A stretch of DNA of 64,000 nucleotides from M55B144 sp964550615. Lineage in GTDB: Bacteria > Bipolaricaulota > Bipolaricaulia > UBA7950 > UBA9294. The stretch's first letter is position 1, and each line of letters starts with the position of its first letter. The position numbers were made by a program, and so were the translations under genes. Positions 42,536 to 51,666 of this stretch are shown here, piece after piece. A model generated the notes under the pieces. The model had not been told where the DNA came from. It saw only the letters and a list, made by a program, of their open reading frames with translations, and did not search any database. Location of the stretch: NCBI GenBank assembly GCA_964550615.1, contig CAZKAB010000003.1, positions 30,218-94,217 on the forward strand, read 5' to 3'.

Positions 42536-44619
42536 ATCACGACATTCACGATGACGAGATTATGGGCAAAGCGTTCGATAGCAGGCTCATGCGCCGACTG
42601 TTGCGCTTCCTCGTTCCTCATAAGAGGATGTTTCTCATCTGCGTTCTGCTTGTGCTTACGATTACCGGCATCCAAATCGGCATTCCTTATCTGACCAAAC
42701 TGGCGATCGACAACTACATGACGCTTCCGCTGGGGATCGTCTCGCTCGCACAGGCTCCCACAGAGGGAGCCCCTCTTTCTATTGGTGACGGCCGCTACCT
42801 CGTCGATCTGAAGTCAGTCGACGAAGCGACATTACGAGAATGGGAAGCAGCCGGTGTTCTCTCTTCGACCCGATACATGTTTGTGGCCAAGGACGATCCT
42901 GGCTCCGCAATCGCTGTGGCGCATCCGGATGTGTTCACGTCGGTAGCCCGCGGATACTACGCCGATCAAGACTCTCTTCGTCATCTGTCTCCGCACGACA
43001 TCACCAAGCTTCGAGGATCGGCGATCGCCGGCATATTACAGCTTACCGGGCTATTCGTGCTCGCTCTGATTACGCGTTTCTTGTTTGGCGGTCTGCAAGT
43101 GTACATGTTGCAGTACACCGGCCAGAAAGTGATGTACGATATGCGGCAGGAAATCTTTTCTCACATCCTGCGGTTGCCGGCGTCCTACTTTGATCGCGCT
43201 CCGGTCGGGAGGCTTGTGACGCGCGTTACAAACGATGTCGCCGCGATCAACGAGATGTTCACGTCGATGCTCGTCAACCTGTTCCGCGACGGATTCTTAA
43301 TCGTGGGCGTCATGGTGATCATGTTTCAGATGGAATGGCGGCTGGCGCTGGTCATTCTCGCGCTCTTCCCGGTCATTGTCTTCGCCGCGTTCCAGTTCCG
43401 CAGTCGCGTTCGCAGCGCCTATCGCGAGGTACGCCGTCAAATCGCCAGGCTGAACGCGTACTTGCAGGAATCGATCTCCGGAATGCAGATCATCCAGACA
43501 TTCGTGCAGGAACATAAGGCAAATGAGCGCTTTTCCGGGATCAATCTTGACAAGTACACGGCGAGCATGCGTCAACTATTGGTCTTCGCGGTCTTCCGCC
43601 CGATGATGAGTTTCTTGAGTTCGTTCGCTATTGCTCTCGTCATCTGGTACGGCGGGATGAACGTGTTGGCGGGCGCGCTTTCGTTGGGGGCGCTGACCGC
43701 GTTTATCCAGTACGTGCGTATGTTGTTCGACCCGGTTCTTGAGCTATCGGAAGGGTACAACGTCCTCCAAGGAGCGATGGCCGCATCGGAACGGATATTC
43801 ATTCTTCTCGACGAAGAGGAAGAAGACCGCGGCGGGGGACGAACAATCGAAAATCTCACGGGGCGGATCGAGTTCCGCGACGTCTGGTTCTCGTACAATG
43901 AGGACGAGTGGGTGTTGAAGGGCGTGTCATTCTTGGCGGAGCCTGGGGAGAGGATCGCCATTGTCGGCCCTACCGGCTCGGGCAAAACGACGATCATCCG
44001 CCTTCTGCTGCGGATGTACCCGATTCAGAAAGGGCAGATCCTCGTCGACGGCGTCCCAATCGACCGGCTCGACGTCTCTTTCCTGCGATCTGCCATGGCC
44101 GTAGTCCTGCAGGACGTGTTCCTGTTTGCCGGCGACGTCATGGACAACATCCGCCTTCGCTCCGACATACCCGAGGATGAAGCGATCGAAGCGGCGAGGT
44201 TTGTAAGCGCTGATTTTGTCGAAGATCTTCCGGACGGCTATCGCACAGAGGTGAAGGAACGCGGAGCGACGCTGTCAGTCGGTGAACGTCAGCTGCTGTC
44301 GTTTGCGCGAGCGGTGGCGTTCAAGCCGCGCATCCTCGTTTTGGACGAAGCGACAGCGAGCATCGACTCTCACACTGAGAGCCTGATTCAAGGCTCATTG
44401 GGCAAGATCATGGAAGGACGAACTTCGATCGTTATTGCGCACAGATTGTCGACAATTCGCGAGGCGGACAAGATCATCGTGCTGCACAAGGGGAAATTGG
44501 TGGAAGAAGGGACGCACGCCGAACTCCTCTCTCTCGGCGGTCTTTACGCAGCGTTGCATACGTTGCAGTTTGCCGAAACTGAGACAGAGGCTTCTTCGAA
44601 TGAAGGAAGCCTCGACTAG
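42532..44619 (+). CDS. Heterodimeric ABC exporter subunit with intact catalytic Glu and extracytoplasmic insert (TM288-like)
   Basis: A 695-residue half-transporter coupled to the previous gene by an ATGA overlap. Walker A GPTGSGKTT and Walker B ILVLDEATASID are intact, while the signature is degenerate (LSVGERQLLSFARAV), complementary to the partner. Between the first and second membrane helices is an insert of about 100 residues (roughly residues 60-160, including LVDLKSVDEATLREWEAAGV) that would lie outside the membrane. A hairpin (44587-44613) overlaps the last codons. Confidence 0.87.
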   Translation: MNHDIHDDEIMGKAFDSRLMRRLLRFLVPHKRMFLICVLLVLTITGIQIGIPYLTKLAIDNYMTLPLGIVSLAQAPTEGAPLSIGDGRYLVDLKSVDEATLREWEAAGVLSSTRYMFVAKDDPGSAIAVAHPDVFTSVARGYYADQDSLRHLSPHDITKLRGSAIAGILQLTGLFVLALITRFLFGGLQVYMLQYTGQKVMYDMRQEIFSHILRLPASYFDRAPVGRLVTRVTNDVAAINEMFTSMLVNLFRDGFLIVGVMVIMFQMEWRLALVILALFPVIVFAAFQFRSRVRSAYREVRRQIARLNAYLQESISGMQIIQTFVQEHKANERFSGINLDKYTASMRQLLVFAVFRPMMSFLSSFAIALVIWYGGMNVLAGALSLGALTAFIQYVRMLFDPVLELSEGYNVLQGAMAASERIFILLDEEEEDRGGGRTIENLTGRIEFRDVWFSYNEDEWVLKGVSFLAEPGERIAIVGPTGSGKTTIIRLLLRMYPIQKGQILVDGVPIDRLDVSFLRSAMAVVLQDVFLFAGDVMDNIRLRSDIPEDEAIEAARFVSADFVEDLPDGYRTEVKERGATLSVGERQLLSFARAVAFKPRILVLDEATASIDSHTESLIQGSLGKIMEGRTSIVIAHRLSTIREADKIIVLHKGKLVEEGTHAELLSLGGLYAALHTLQFAETETEASSNEGSLD
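44587..44613 (+). terminator. Hairpin at the 3' end of the ABC exporter gene
   Basis: GAGGCTTC (44587-44594) pairs perfectly with GAAGCCTC (44606-44613); inner bases extend the stem with a bulge. It lies inside the final codons and stops just before TAG. No long T-run follows, so it may be a weak terminator or an mRNA 3'-end stabiliser. Confidence 0.5.
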
Positions 44620-45011
44620 CAGTTTCTGAAGCTGGTTACCTCCGGATCGCCATTCACACTAATCGAGGTGCTGATCCGCTATCGCCGGAAAGGAAAGCAC
44701 CTTCAATCGTCGTTTTGGATGACGCATTCGCAAAGCGTATACCCCGTTGACGCTGGCAATTGCGTAAGGCGAAGCCATGTCCGTGTTGCGGCGGCTGTCA
44801 TGCGCACTAGGGATACTCTGTGTCTCTCACCGACTTGTATGGCACGTAAAGGAAACTTGCTGCCTGCCAGAGTAGATACGGGGCAATCAGTTCTCTTTCT
44901 TGAGAAAATCTGCTATACTGCTTGCGTCTTTGCAAACGTTCGCAACGGGAGGTGATGGTCCACAAACAGATCGTAGGGAAGCGAAGCAATAGCTACAAGG
45001 AGGCGCAACAG
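44620..45011. other. Regulatory region ahead of the inositol/AfuABC-like operon
   Basis: A 392-base gap without a convincing gene. Only the last 100 bases hold recognisable signals: an extended -10 and a LacI-type operator, annotated separately. A 95-codon open frame at 44668-44955 has no ribosome site and an unlikely composition. Confidence 0.6.
44914..44945 (+). promoter_or_regulatory. Extended -10 promoter with LacI-type operator (site 1)
   Basis: An extended -10, TGCTATACT, has its hexamer at 44914-44919; the -35 (44891-44896) is poor. Four bases past the expected start of transcription lies TTGCAAACGTTCGCAA (44930-44945), a 16-base palindrome with one mismatched pair and the central CG step usual for LacI-family operators. 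The same half-site occurs at 53588-53603. The LacI-family regulator at 50586-51593 is the obvious ligand-responsive repressor. Confidence 0.75.
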
Positions 45012-46037
45012 ATGAAGAAAACAAGAATGGTATTTGTATTGGTGGGTGTGCTGCTTCTTGGCCTGGCTCTGGTGGGGGCAGCGAAGGACACCCTCACAAT
45101 TTACACCGCATTTGACGCCGATCAGGCGCAAGTCTACATCGAGGCATTCGAAGCAAGCCATCCGAACATAGATGTAGAATGGGTGCGTCTGTCGTCGGGC
45201 GAGGTCTATACACGCCTACAAGCCGAGGCGGCGAATCCACAAGCGAGTCTCTGGTTCGGGGGATCCAACACTTCTCATATTGCTGCCGCCAAGGCAGGTC
45301 TTCTCGAACCCTATAAAGAATCTCTCGCTTGGCAGTACATTGCACCGCAATTCAAGGATCCCGCCGGCATGTGGATCGGCCTCTATGTCGGTTACATAGG
45401 GTTTGTTTCAAACACGGACTTCCTGGCATCAGCCGGAGTCGATGCCCCGACTTCGTGGCAAGATCTTCTGAAACCCGAATTCAAAGGCGAGATCACTATC
45501 GCCTACGCGTTTGCATCCGGTACGGCCTACACGACGCTCGCAGGGATGCTGACGGCAATCGGCTCTCCGGATCCGGGTTTCGACGCGGAAGATGAGGCGT
45601 ACGTGGCTGCATTCAGCGCACAGGTCGGCCAGTACAACTCGTCCGGCAGCGCTGCTGCAACGATGGTCGGGCAAGGCGAGTTCGGCGTAGGCATCGTCTT
45701 CTCACACGACATCTTGAAGAAGGCGGTCGCTCCGGGATATCCGGTCGTCATGACGTTCCCCGAAGAAGGGACAAGCTATGAGATCGGTGGAATGGCCTTG
45801 ATCAAAGGCGGACCCCAGCTCGAATTGGCCAAGGTCTTCTATGATTGGGCAATGACGAAGGAGGCGCAGGACCTGTACGAACAGTTCTATCGCCTTCCTC
45901 TGAATCCGGAAGCGAATCTGGCTGCCGGAAGCGTCAAGGCAACCGATGTTAACGTCCTTCCGATCGACCTCGTTTGGTATGGCGATAATAAAGACGCCAT
46001 GCTTGACAAGTGGAGCGAGGTTACAGGCGAGTACTAG
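45012..46037 (+). CDS. ABC transporter substrate-binding protein, AfuA/FbpA-like
   Basis: A 341-residue secreted protein with signal peptide (MVFVLVGVLLLGLALVGAA) and no lipobox. It belongs to the ferric-ion/AfuA class (LTIYTAFDADQAQVYIEAFE, LWFGGSNTSHIAAAKAGLL). The tyrosine pair that binds iron in FbpA is not seen. Instead there is a His-Asp pair (SHD, residues 232-233) followed by EEGTSYE, which recalls AfuA proteins that bind sugar phosphates. In an inositol-catabolic operon next to a phosphatase gene, uptake of inositol or an inositol/sugar phosphate is likely. Ribosome site AAGGAGG is strong. A terminator-like hairpin follows. Confidence 0.82.
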   Translation: MKKTRMVFVLVGVLLLGLALVGAAKDTLTIYTAFDADQAQVYIEAFEASHPNIDVEWVRLSSGEVYTRLQAEAANPQASLWFGGSNTSHIAAAKAGLLEPYKESLAWQYIAPQFKDPAGMWIGLYVGYIGFVSNTDFLASAGVDAPTSWQDLLKPEFKGEITIAYAFASGTAYTTLAGMLTAIGSPDPGFDAEDEAYVAAFSAQVGQYNSSGSAAATMVGQGEFGVGIVFSHDILKKAVAPGYPVVMTFPEEGTSYEIGGMALIKGGPQLELAKVFYDWAMTKEAQDLYEQFYRLPLNPEANLAAGSVKATDVNVLPIDLVWYGDNKDAMLDKWSEVTGEY

Positions 46038-46044
46038 TTCCGTT

Positions 46045-46079
46045 GGCGGGGAGACTCCGTTTTCCCCGCCGCCTTTTTT
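46045..46079 (+). terminator. Intrinsic terminator/attenuator between binding-protein and permease genes
   Basis: GGCGGGGA (46045-46052) pairs with TCCCCGCC (46063-46070), followed by GCC and a run of six T. Placed between the binding-protein gene and the rest of the operon, it should reduce read-through and keep the binding protein in excess. Confidence 0.8.
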
Positions 46080-46103
46080 CTCTCATTCCAAACAGGAGCT
46101 GGC

Positions 46104-47789
46104 ATGAAGCTCGATGTATACCGGAGGGAGCTTCGCGGGGAGTTCAGGCGGCTGAGACGTGACCCCGTATTGCTGAGCATCGTCGCAATCGTTTTTGCAT
46201 TGCTTGCTATCTTTATTATTTTCCCTTTGGTGAAAGTCATACAGTACAGCCTCTGGGCCAACGGGTCGTTCGAACCAAGGTATTTCCTGGAATTCTTTCA
46301 GAAGGTGTACTACTGGCGTCCATTGATCAACAGCCTTATCGTGGGAGCCCTGGTCTCGGTTTGCGGCACTACGGTTGCATTTGTCTTCGCATACGGCATT
46401 GCTCGCACGGATATTCCCGGTAAGCCTCTGTTTCGTCTGGTTGCCATGATGCCAATCGTGTCACCACCGTTCCTTATCGCGCTTTCCGCAATCTTACTAT
46501 TGGGCAACCACGGCGTAATCACGGACGCTCTGAACCTGAATTGGGATATCTACGGTCTTCCCGGCCTTGTCCTTACCGAGACATTGGCCTACTTCCCTAT
46601 CGCATTCATGATTCTTGAGGGCGTGTTGTCAAAGATCGATCCCTCCATCGAGGAGGCGGCGCTTGATATGGGCGCATCCAAGCTCCGAACCTTTCTGACG
46701 GTGACACTTCCATTGGCGATCCCAGGAATTGCCAGCGCCGCATTGCTTGTGTTCATACGATCTTTGGAGGACTTCGGAAACCCGGTTGTAATTCAAGGCC
46801 GTTTCCGAGTACTGACTGTAGCTGCTTATCATGCCGTTACCGGACGCTATAACCTCCCGCTCGGCTCTACTCTGGCGATCTTCATGTTGCTTCCGACGCT
46901 CATGATCTTCGTGGTGCAGAAGTACTACATCGCGCGCCGATCATACGTTACTGTTACCGGCAAACCTTCCGGAATCGGATTGAAGTCAACCGAAAAGAGG
47001 GTCAAGATTCCCATCTTCATCGCAATGCTGTTGTTTGGGGGTGTAATCCTGCTGGTTTACGGAGTTGTCCTCGTGGGATCATTCACCAAGCTGTGGGGAT
47101 ATGATCACACTCTCACTCTCGCAAACTACATCTACGTGTTCAAGGTCGGCGGGCAATACGTTTGGGACACGTTGAGGATCGCGCTTGTTGCCACACCTGT
47201 TGGTGGACTTCTTTCGATTCTCATTGCGTATCTTGTCGTGCGCAAGCGGTTCGTCGGAAGAGGCGCAATGGAATTCGTTTCCATGCTCAACTTCGCCGTT
47301 CCGGGCGTGGTTGTTGGAATCGCGTATATCTTGGCGTTCAACACACCGCCTTTTCAGCTGACGGGAACGGTGTTTATCATCATGCTTGTCTTCATCTTCC
47401 GAAGGATGCCTGTTGGTATACGTGACGGAATCGCCCAACTGCAGCAAATCGATCCGGCCATTGAAGAGGCGTCCAGCAGCCTCGGCGCGGGATTCTTTCG
47501 CACGTTCATACGTGTCACGTTGCCGCTGGTTGCGCCGGCGTTTTTATCGGGAATGGTCTATATGTTTGTCCGTTGCATGACGGCAATCAGCGCTGTCATT
47601 TTCGTCGTTTCCGCAGGCGTTCAGCTTCTGACGGTCGCGCTGCTGTATGAGGTCGATCAAGCCAATCTGGCTGCCGCAGCGGCCTATGGATACGTGATCA
47701 TTGCCATAGTACTGACTGCCATCGTCTTGATGCGTTTTGTCGTTGGGAAGCTATTCAAGGGGGGCCTTACCCCAATGAGAGGAGAGTGA
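46104..47789 (+). CDS. ABC transporter permease with two fused domains (AfuB/FbpB-like)
   Basis: A 561-residue permease with about twelve membrane helices in two homologous halves, so one chain forms the whole channel. Each half has a coupling loop: IEEAALDMGASKLRTFLTVTLP and IEEASSSLGAGFFRTFIRVTLP. This fused organisation is typical of the ferric/AfuB class. Ribosome site AGGAG. It works with the binding protein upstream and the ATPase downstream. Confidence 0.9.
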   Translation: MKLDVYRRELRGEFRRLRRDPVLLSIVAIVFALLAIFIIFPLVKVIQYSLWANGSFEPRYFLEFFQKVYYWRPLINSLIVGALVSVCGTTVAFVFAYGIARTDIPGKPLFRLVAMMPIVSPPFLIALSAILLLGNHGVITDALNLNWDIYGLPGLVLTETLAYFPIAFMILEGVLSKIDPSIEEAALDMGASKLRTFLTVTLPLAIPGIASAALLVFIRSLEDFGNPVVIQGRFRVLTVAAYHAVTGRYNLPLGSTLAIFMLLPTLMIFVVQKYYIARRSYVTVTGKPSGIGLKSTEKRVKIPIFIAMLLFGGVILLVYGVVLVGSFTKLWGYDHTLTLANYIYVFKVGGQYVWDTLRIALVATPVGGLLSILIAYLVVRKRFVGRGAMEFVSMLNFAVPGVVVGIAYILAFNTPPFQLTGTVFIIMLVFIFRRMPVGIRDGIAQLQQIDPAIEEASSSLGAGFFRTFIRVTLPLVAPAFLSGMVYMFVRCMTAISAVIFVVSAGVQLLTVALLYEVDQANLAAAAAYGYVIIAIVLTAIVLMRFVVGKLFKGGLTPMRGE

Positions 47790-47794
47790 ACGGC

Positions 47795-48886
47795 ATGAGT
47801 GATGTCGTTGTCCAGTTTGAGAACCTCGTCAAGATCTTCTCGGAGGGGACCAAGAGAGAGGTTCGCGCTGTCGATGACTTCTCCCTCTCCGTAAACCGCG
47901 GCGAGCTTGTCACTCTGCTTGGCCCATCCGGTTGTGGAAAGACGACATCTTTGCGCATCCTGGCCGGATTCGAGAGCGCCACTTCCGGAAACGTCTATAT
48001 CGACGGGCGACGAGTAAACGACATCCCCCCACAGAACCGACTAACATCGATGGTCTTCCAGTCCTACGGGCTCTTCCCTCACATGACAGTCATGGAGAAC
48101 GTCGCCTATGGACTGCGTGTCAAGCATGTTCACAAGAAGAAGATCAAGTTGCAGGTTCAAGAGGTACTAAACCTCGTGGGCCTTGTCGGCCTGGACTCAA
48201 GGTCGGTTGCGAAGCTATCGGGCGGCCAGCAGCAACGAGTCGCCCTTTGCCGGGCGATCATCACCGAACCACACGTACTCCTATTCGACGAACCGTTGTC
48301 AAATCTAGATGCAAAGCTGCGAAAAGGGACGCGCGAGCAAATCCGCAGCCTTCAGCAGGAACTGGGTATTACGAGCGTGTACGTCACACACGATCAGGCC
48401 GAAGCAATGAGCATCTCTGACTGGGTGGCCGTGATGCAGGACGGACGACTGCAGCAATTGGGATCAGCTGAGGAAATCTATTCCCAACCCGCAAACCGCT
48501 TTGTTGCGAGCTTCATCGGAGAGGCCAACTTCCTCACGGCAAAGGTGGTATCTGTGGCCGGGAATACGACAAAAGTTGCAGCCGCCGGGACGGAGATATT
48601 TGTCGAGCAGATCGGGCTTTCTGTTGAAGTCGATGATGAAGTCGCCCTCCTGATCCGCCCCGAGGCCGTAGACTTGGTCGATGTCGAGGCAGGGGACGTC
48701 GATGCGGAAGTGTTGTTCTCGCACTACACGGGATCTGTTGTGCTATATGCATTGTCCCTATCGGGTGGAGAGAGATTGGAGGTACAGGTTGCAAATCCGC
48801 AGGAGCGTGGTCTTCTATCGATCGGCGCGCATGTCGGCCTTCGCCTGCACCGCCGCAGCCTCCGTTTGCTGAAGAAAGAAGACTGA
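47795..48886 (+). CDS. ABC transporter ATP-binding protein (AfuC/FbpC-like)
   Basis: A 363-residue ATPase with Walker A GPSGCGKTTS, signature LSGGQQQRVALCRAI, Walker B LLFDEPLSNLD and switch His in YVTHDQAEA, plus a C-terminal TOBE-like domain (about 250-355). ATG at 47795 is chosen over a GTG at 47786 that overlaps the permease stop, because the AGGAG lies at a proper distance. Completes the importer. Confidence 0.9.
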   Translation: MSDVVVQFENLVKIFSEGTKREVRAVDDFSLSVNRGELVTLLGPSGCGKTTSLRILAGFESATSGNVYIDGRRVNDIPPQNRLTSMVFQSYGLFPHMTVMENVAYGLRVKHVHKKKIKLQVQEVLNLVGLVGLDSRSVAKLSGGQQQRVALCRAIITEPHVLLFDEPLSNLDAKLRKGTREQIRSLQQELGITSVYVTHDQAEAMSISDWVAVMQDGRLQQLGSAEEIYSQPANRFVASFIGEANFLTAKVVSVAGNTTKVAAAGTEIFVEQIGLSVEVDDEVALLIRPEAVDLVDVEAGDVDAEVLFSHYTGSVVLYALSLSGGERLEVQVANPQERGLLSIGAHVGLRLHRRSLRLLKKED

Positions 48887-48892
48887 TCGATC

Positions 48893-49714
48893 ATGGAAAG
48901 AGCGCGACTTCTGGTATTCGATCTGGACGGGACATTGCTCGATACGGGCCATCGCCTCCCGGCATCGATTCGTGATTCTCTCCTGTTGCTGCGGGATACC
49001 GGTATCGAGATTACGCTTGCTACCGGAAGGACCTTCGTCGCGGCGTCCCCGTTTATTCGAGAACTGAATCTGCAGGTGCCGGCAATCCTGTACAATGGGG
49101 CGCTAATCAGCAGCCCCACGGGCAAGATCATTTGCGAAGAGCGACTGGATCGCCACGCCGCACGCGCCGCCTTGGTCCTGGCCAGAAGCTTCCCCGTATA
49201 TCCACAACTCTACTTGGACCCTGATGACGGCTTCTTCTATGCAAACAAGGTTACGCCCGAAATCGAGGCCTTCATAGCTAAGGATGGCATTCCGGCCAGA
49301 GAAGTTGGTGATCTGGCAGACTATCTCGACGGAGTACACAAGGATCCCATGAAGCTCCTCATCATAGGAGAGCGAGAAGTGCTCATCTCGTTTCGCGCTT
49401 CATATCAACAAGAGCATCCACATCCGGAATGTGTTCTCTCCGAACGAAACTTCCTCGAGATACTGGCGCCGTCCGTATCAAAGGGACACGCACTGCTCAA
49501 GCTGTCCGAGATACTTGCCGTTCCCCTCGACGAAATGGTTGCATTCGGCGACAACTTGAACGATCTGGAGATGATCCAAGAAGCGGGGATGGGGGTCGCG
49601 ATGGCCGGCTCCCCTGAAGAGCTGCAGCGCCAAGCCGATCTAGTGGTGGATGATCTGGCTCAATTCCTGGCGCAATTCACGGCCAGAATCCAGAGGCGTG
49701 AGGTCGTATCGTGA
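48893..49714 (+). CDS. Cof-type HAD phosphatase (class IIB)
   Basis: A 273-residue HAD phosphatase: motif I VFDLDGTLLD, motif II LATGRTF, a class IIB cap domain (about residues 80-195), motif III Lys in SKGHALLKL and motif IV FGDNLNDLEMI. These enzymes dephosphorylate sugar phosphates and related metabolites. It sits between an AfuABC-like importer and inositol genes and its stop overlaps the kinase start (GTGA), which suggests it removes phosphate from an imported organophosphate or from a pathway intermediate. Confidence 0.85.
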   Translation: MERARLLVFDLDGTLLDTGHRLPASIRDSLLLLRDTGIEITLATGRTFVAASPFIRELNLQVPAILYNGALISSPTGKIICEERLDRHAARAALVLARSFPVYPQLYLDPDDGFFYANKVTPEIEAFIAKDGIPAREVGDLADYLDGVHKDPMKLLIIGEREVLISFRASYQQEHPHPECVLSERNFLEILAPSVSKGHALLKLSEILAVPLDEMVAFGDNLNDLEMIQEAGMGVAMAGSPEELQRQADLVVDDLAQFLAQFTARIQRREVVS

Positions 49715-50592
49715 CGGTCGAGAAGTTTGATGCAATCATGATTGGGCACTTTGCCAAGGACAGAATAGTATTTCGAGACACATCACGCGTCGCTTCGGGA
49801 GGAGCCGTTTACTATGGATCGATGGCGCTCGCACGCCTTGGGTACAAGATCGGTGTGGTAACAAGGCTTCGGCGTGAGGATTTTCCCCTACTCGATGAAC
49901 TGAAAGAGGCGGGAATAACCGTTTTCGCCAACGGCTCGGATCAAACCTCGGGGATGGTCAACACGTACTTCACGGCGGATCGGGACAAGAGGACGTGTGC
50001 TCCACTCGGTTTTGCCGGCGCATTCCGAGAAGCTGACATCCCCGACGTAGAGGCAAGAATCTTCTTTGTTGTGCCTATCCTGGCTGGTGAAGTCGAATTG
50101 CCGTTACTGAGAACGATCGCGAACAGAGGCGAAGTTGCCTTGGATGCCCAGGGATTCGTCCGGTTCGCCGAGGAGGGAGAGGTCGTATTCAGGGATTGGG
50201 AAGAGAAAGATTCGGGGTTGCCACTTGTCCATACCCTAAAAGTGGATGACACCGAGGCACAGGTCCTTACGGGAGAGACCGACCCGCGCAAGGCTGCCGC
50301 AGTCCTTGCCTCCTATGGGCCGAAGGAAATCGTCCTCACCCACAAGAACGGCGTCCTTGTGTATGCCGACGGGCAGCTGTTCGACGCGGCATTCCACCCG
50401 CGTATGGTGACCGGCCGTACCGGGCGGGGAGACACATGCTTTGCCGTCTATACGGCAAGCCGACTGTCACAGACCGCGTCTCTGGCCGGTCGGTACGCCG
50501 CAGCGGTGACGTCGCTCAAGATGGAATCCATCGGCCCTTTTGCCGGGAACGCCGCATCTGTCAACGCCGTCTTGCAGGACGAAACATGGTAA
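49711..50592 (+). CDS. PfkB-family carbohydrate kinase, similar to Thermotoga TM0415 (putative inositol kinase)
   Basis: A 293-residue ribokinase-family protein. It closely recalls TM0415 from the Thermotoga maritima inositol cluster: ALDAQGFVRFAEEGEVVFRDWE in the middle and the anion-hole/catalytic GRTGRGDTC followed by AAAVTSLKMESIGPF at the C-terminus. The catalytic Asp is in GRGDT. GTG start overlaps the phosphatase stop. Inositol or a sugar acid may be the acceptor; the exact substrate is unsettled. If the acceptor were gluconate it would fill a gap in the pathway proposed here. Confidence 0.82.
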   Translation: MTVEKFDAIMIGHFAKDRIVFRDTSRVASGGAVYYGSMALARLGYKIGVVTRLRREDFPLLDELKEAGITVFANGSDQTSGMVNTYFTADRDKRTCAPLGFAGAFREADIPDVEARIFFVVPILAGEVELPLLRTIANRGEVALDAQGFVRFAEEGEVVFRDWEEKDSGLPLVHTLKVDDTEAQVLTGETDPRKAAAVLASYGPKEIVLTHKNGVLVYADGQLFDAAFHPRMVTGRTGRGDTCFAVYTASRLSQTASLAGRYAAAVTSLKMESIGPFAGNAASVNAVLQDETW

Positions 50593-51593
50593 CCATAAAA
50601 GACATCGCCCGTGAGGTAGGGGTATCCGCGTCGACTGTTTCCCGTGCGCTGAGTAACAGTTCCCTCATAAACGATCAGACGCGGCAGAAGATAAAGGAGG
50701 CCGCCGCGCGCCTCGGCTACGAGCGTAATGAGTTGGCACGCGGCCTGGTAATGGGGGCATCGGGCGCGATTGGGCTGGTCGTCGCCGACATTACGAATCC
50801 ATTCTTCTCAGATATCGCCCAAGGGGTTGGTGAAGTGGCACATCGTTTTGGATACGGTGTGATGCTGTGCAATACCTCGGGGAACGTAGATCGGGAATCA
50901 AGCTACGTCCGATTGCTAAGGAGAAAGCGCGCAGACGGACTCATCATCACGTCTGCAACCATCGATGATCCGCTCCTGGAAGACCTGGCACAGACCAGCA
51001 CCCCGTTCATTCTCGTATCGCGGCTGTGCAGGAACATTGAATCCTCCTACGTGGTAGGTGACGACAGAAAAGGGGCGAGGCTTGCCCTTGAACACCTAAT
51101 TGAACTCGGGCACACACGTATCGGCTTCATTGGCGGGCCGCACGATATCCAGTCCAGCCAGGATCGAATGTCCACCTATCGTTCGATTCTTCGTGAACAC
51201 GAACTGGCTGAGAGGGAGGAATGGATGTGCTTCACCGATTTTACACAGCCCGCCGGGAGGAGGGCCGGTCGACGGATTCTGTCCCTTTCCGATCGTCCGT
51301 CGGCCATCTTCGCTGCAAACGATGTGATCGCTTTGGGGGTGTTGCAGGCGGCCGAGGAGTCGGGTTTAACGGTCCCTCACGATCTCTCCCTAGTTGGATA
51401 CGACGACATCACATATGCTTCCCTCCCCCGCATCCAGCTCACGACCGTTGCCCAGCCGGCGGTCGAGATGGGACAGATCGCAGGCGAATGGCTCCTCTCG
51501 GCAATCAATGGTCGCGATAACGGCCCGCTGCATTGTGTGTTGGCTCCGCATCTTGTCGTTCGTAGCAGCACGGCGGCGTGCACTTGGTCGTGA
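50586..51593 (+). CDS. LacI-family transcriptional regulator
   Basis: A 335-residue LacI/GalR repressor: N-terminal headpiece MVTIKDIAREVGVSASTVSRALSNSS, hinge LARGLVMGASGAIGLVVADI, and a periplasmic-binding-like ligand domain with ANDVIALGVLQAAEESGLTVPHDLSLVGYDD. ATG at 50586 overlaps the kinase stop by 7 bases. Two matching palindromic operators (44930-44945, 53588-53603) precede the two transcription units of this cluster. It probably represses both and is released by an inositol-derived ligand; the effector is inference. Confidence 0.9.
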   Translation: MVTIKDIAREVGVSASTVSRALSNSSLINDQTRQKIKEAAARLGYERNELARGLVMGASGAIGLVVADITNPFFSDIAQGVGEVAHRFGYGVMLCNTSGNVDRESSYVRLLRRKRADGLIITSATIDDPLLEDLAQTSTPFILVSRLCRNIESSYVVGDDRKGARLALEHLIELGHTRIGFIGGPHDIQSSQDRMSTYRSILREHELAEREEWMCFTDFTQPAGRRAGRRILSLSDRPSAIFAANDVIALGVLQAAEESGLTVPHDLSLVGYDDITYASLPRIQLTTVAQPAVEMGQIAGEWLLSAINGRDNGPLHCVLAPHLVVRSSTAACTWS

Positions 51594-51666
51594 TCGCCGT
51601 CTGTGGTCGGAATGGCGGGCGATTGTCCGCCTTTGGATCTTTTGTGGGCGGTAAGGAGGGTGTCCG

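Noticed and set aside
44668..44955. 95-codon open frame before the AfuABC-like operon
   Set aside because: No ribosome site, overlaps promoter and operator, unlikely composition.
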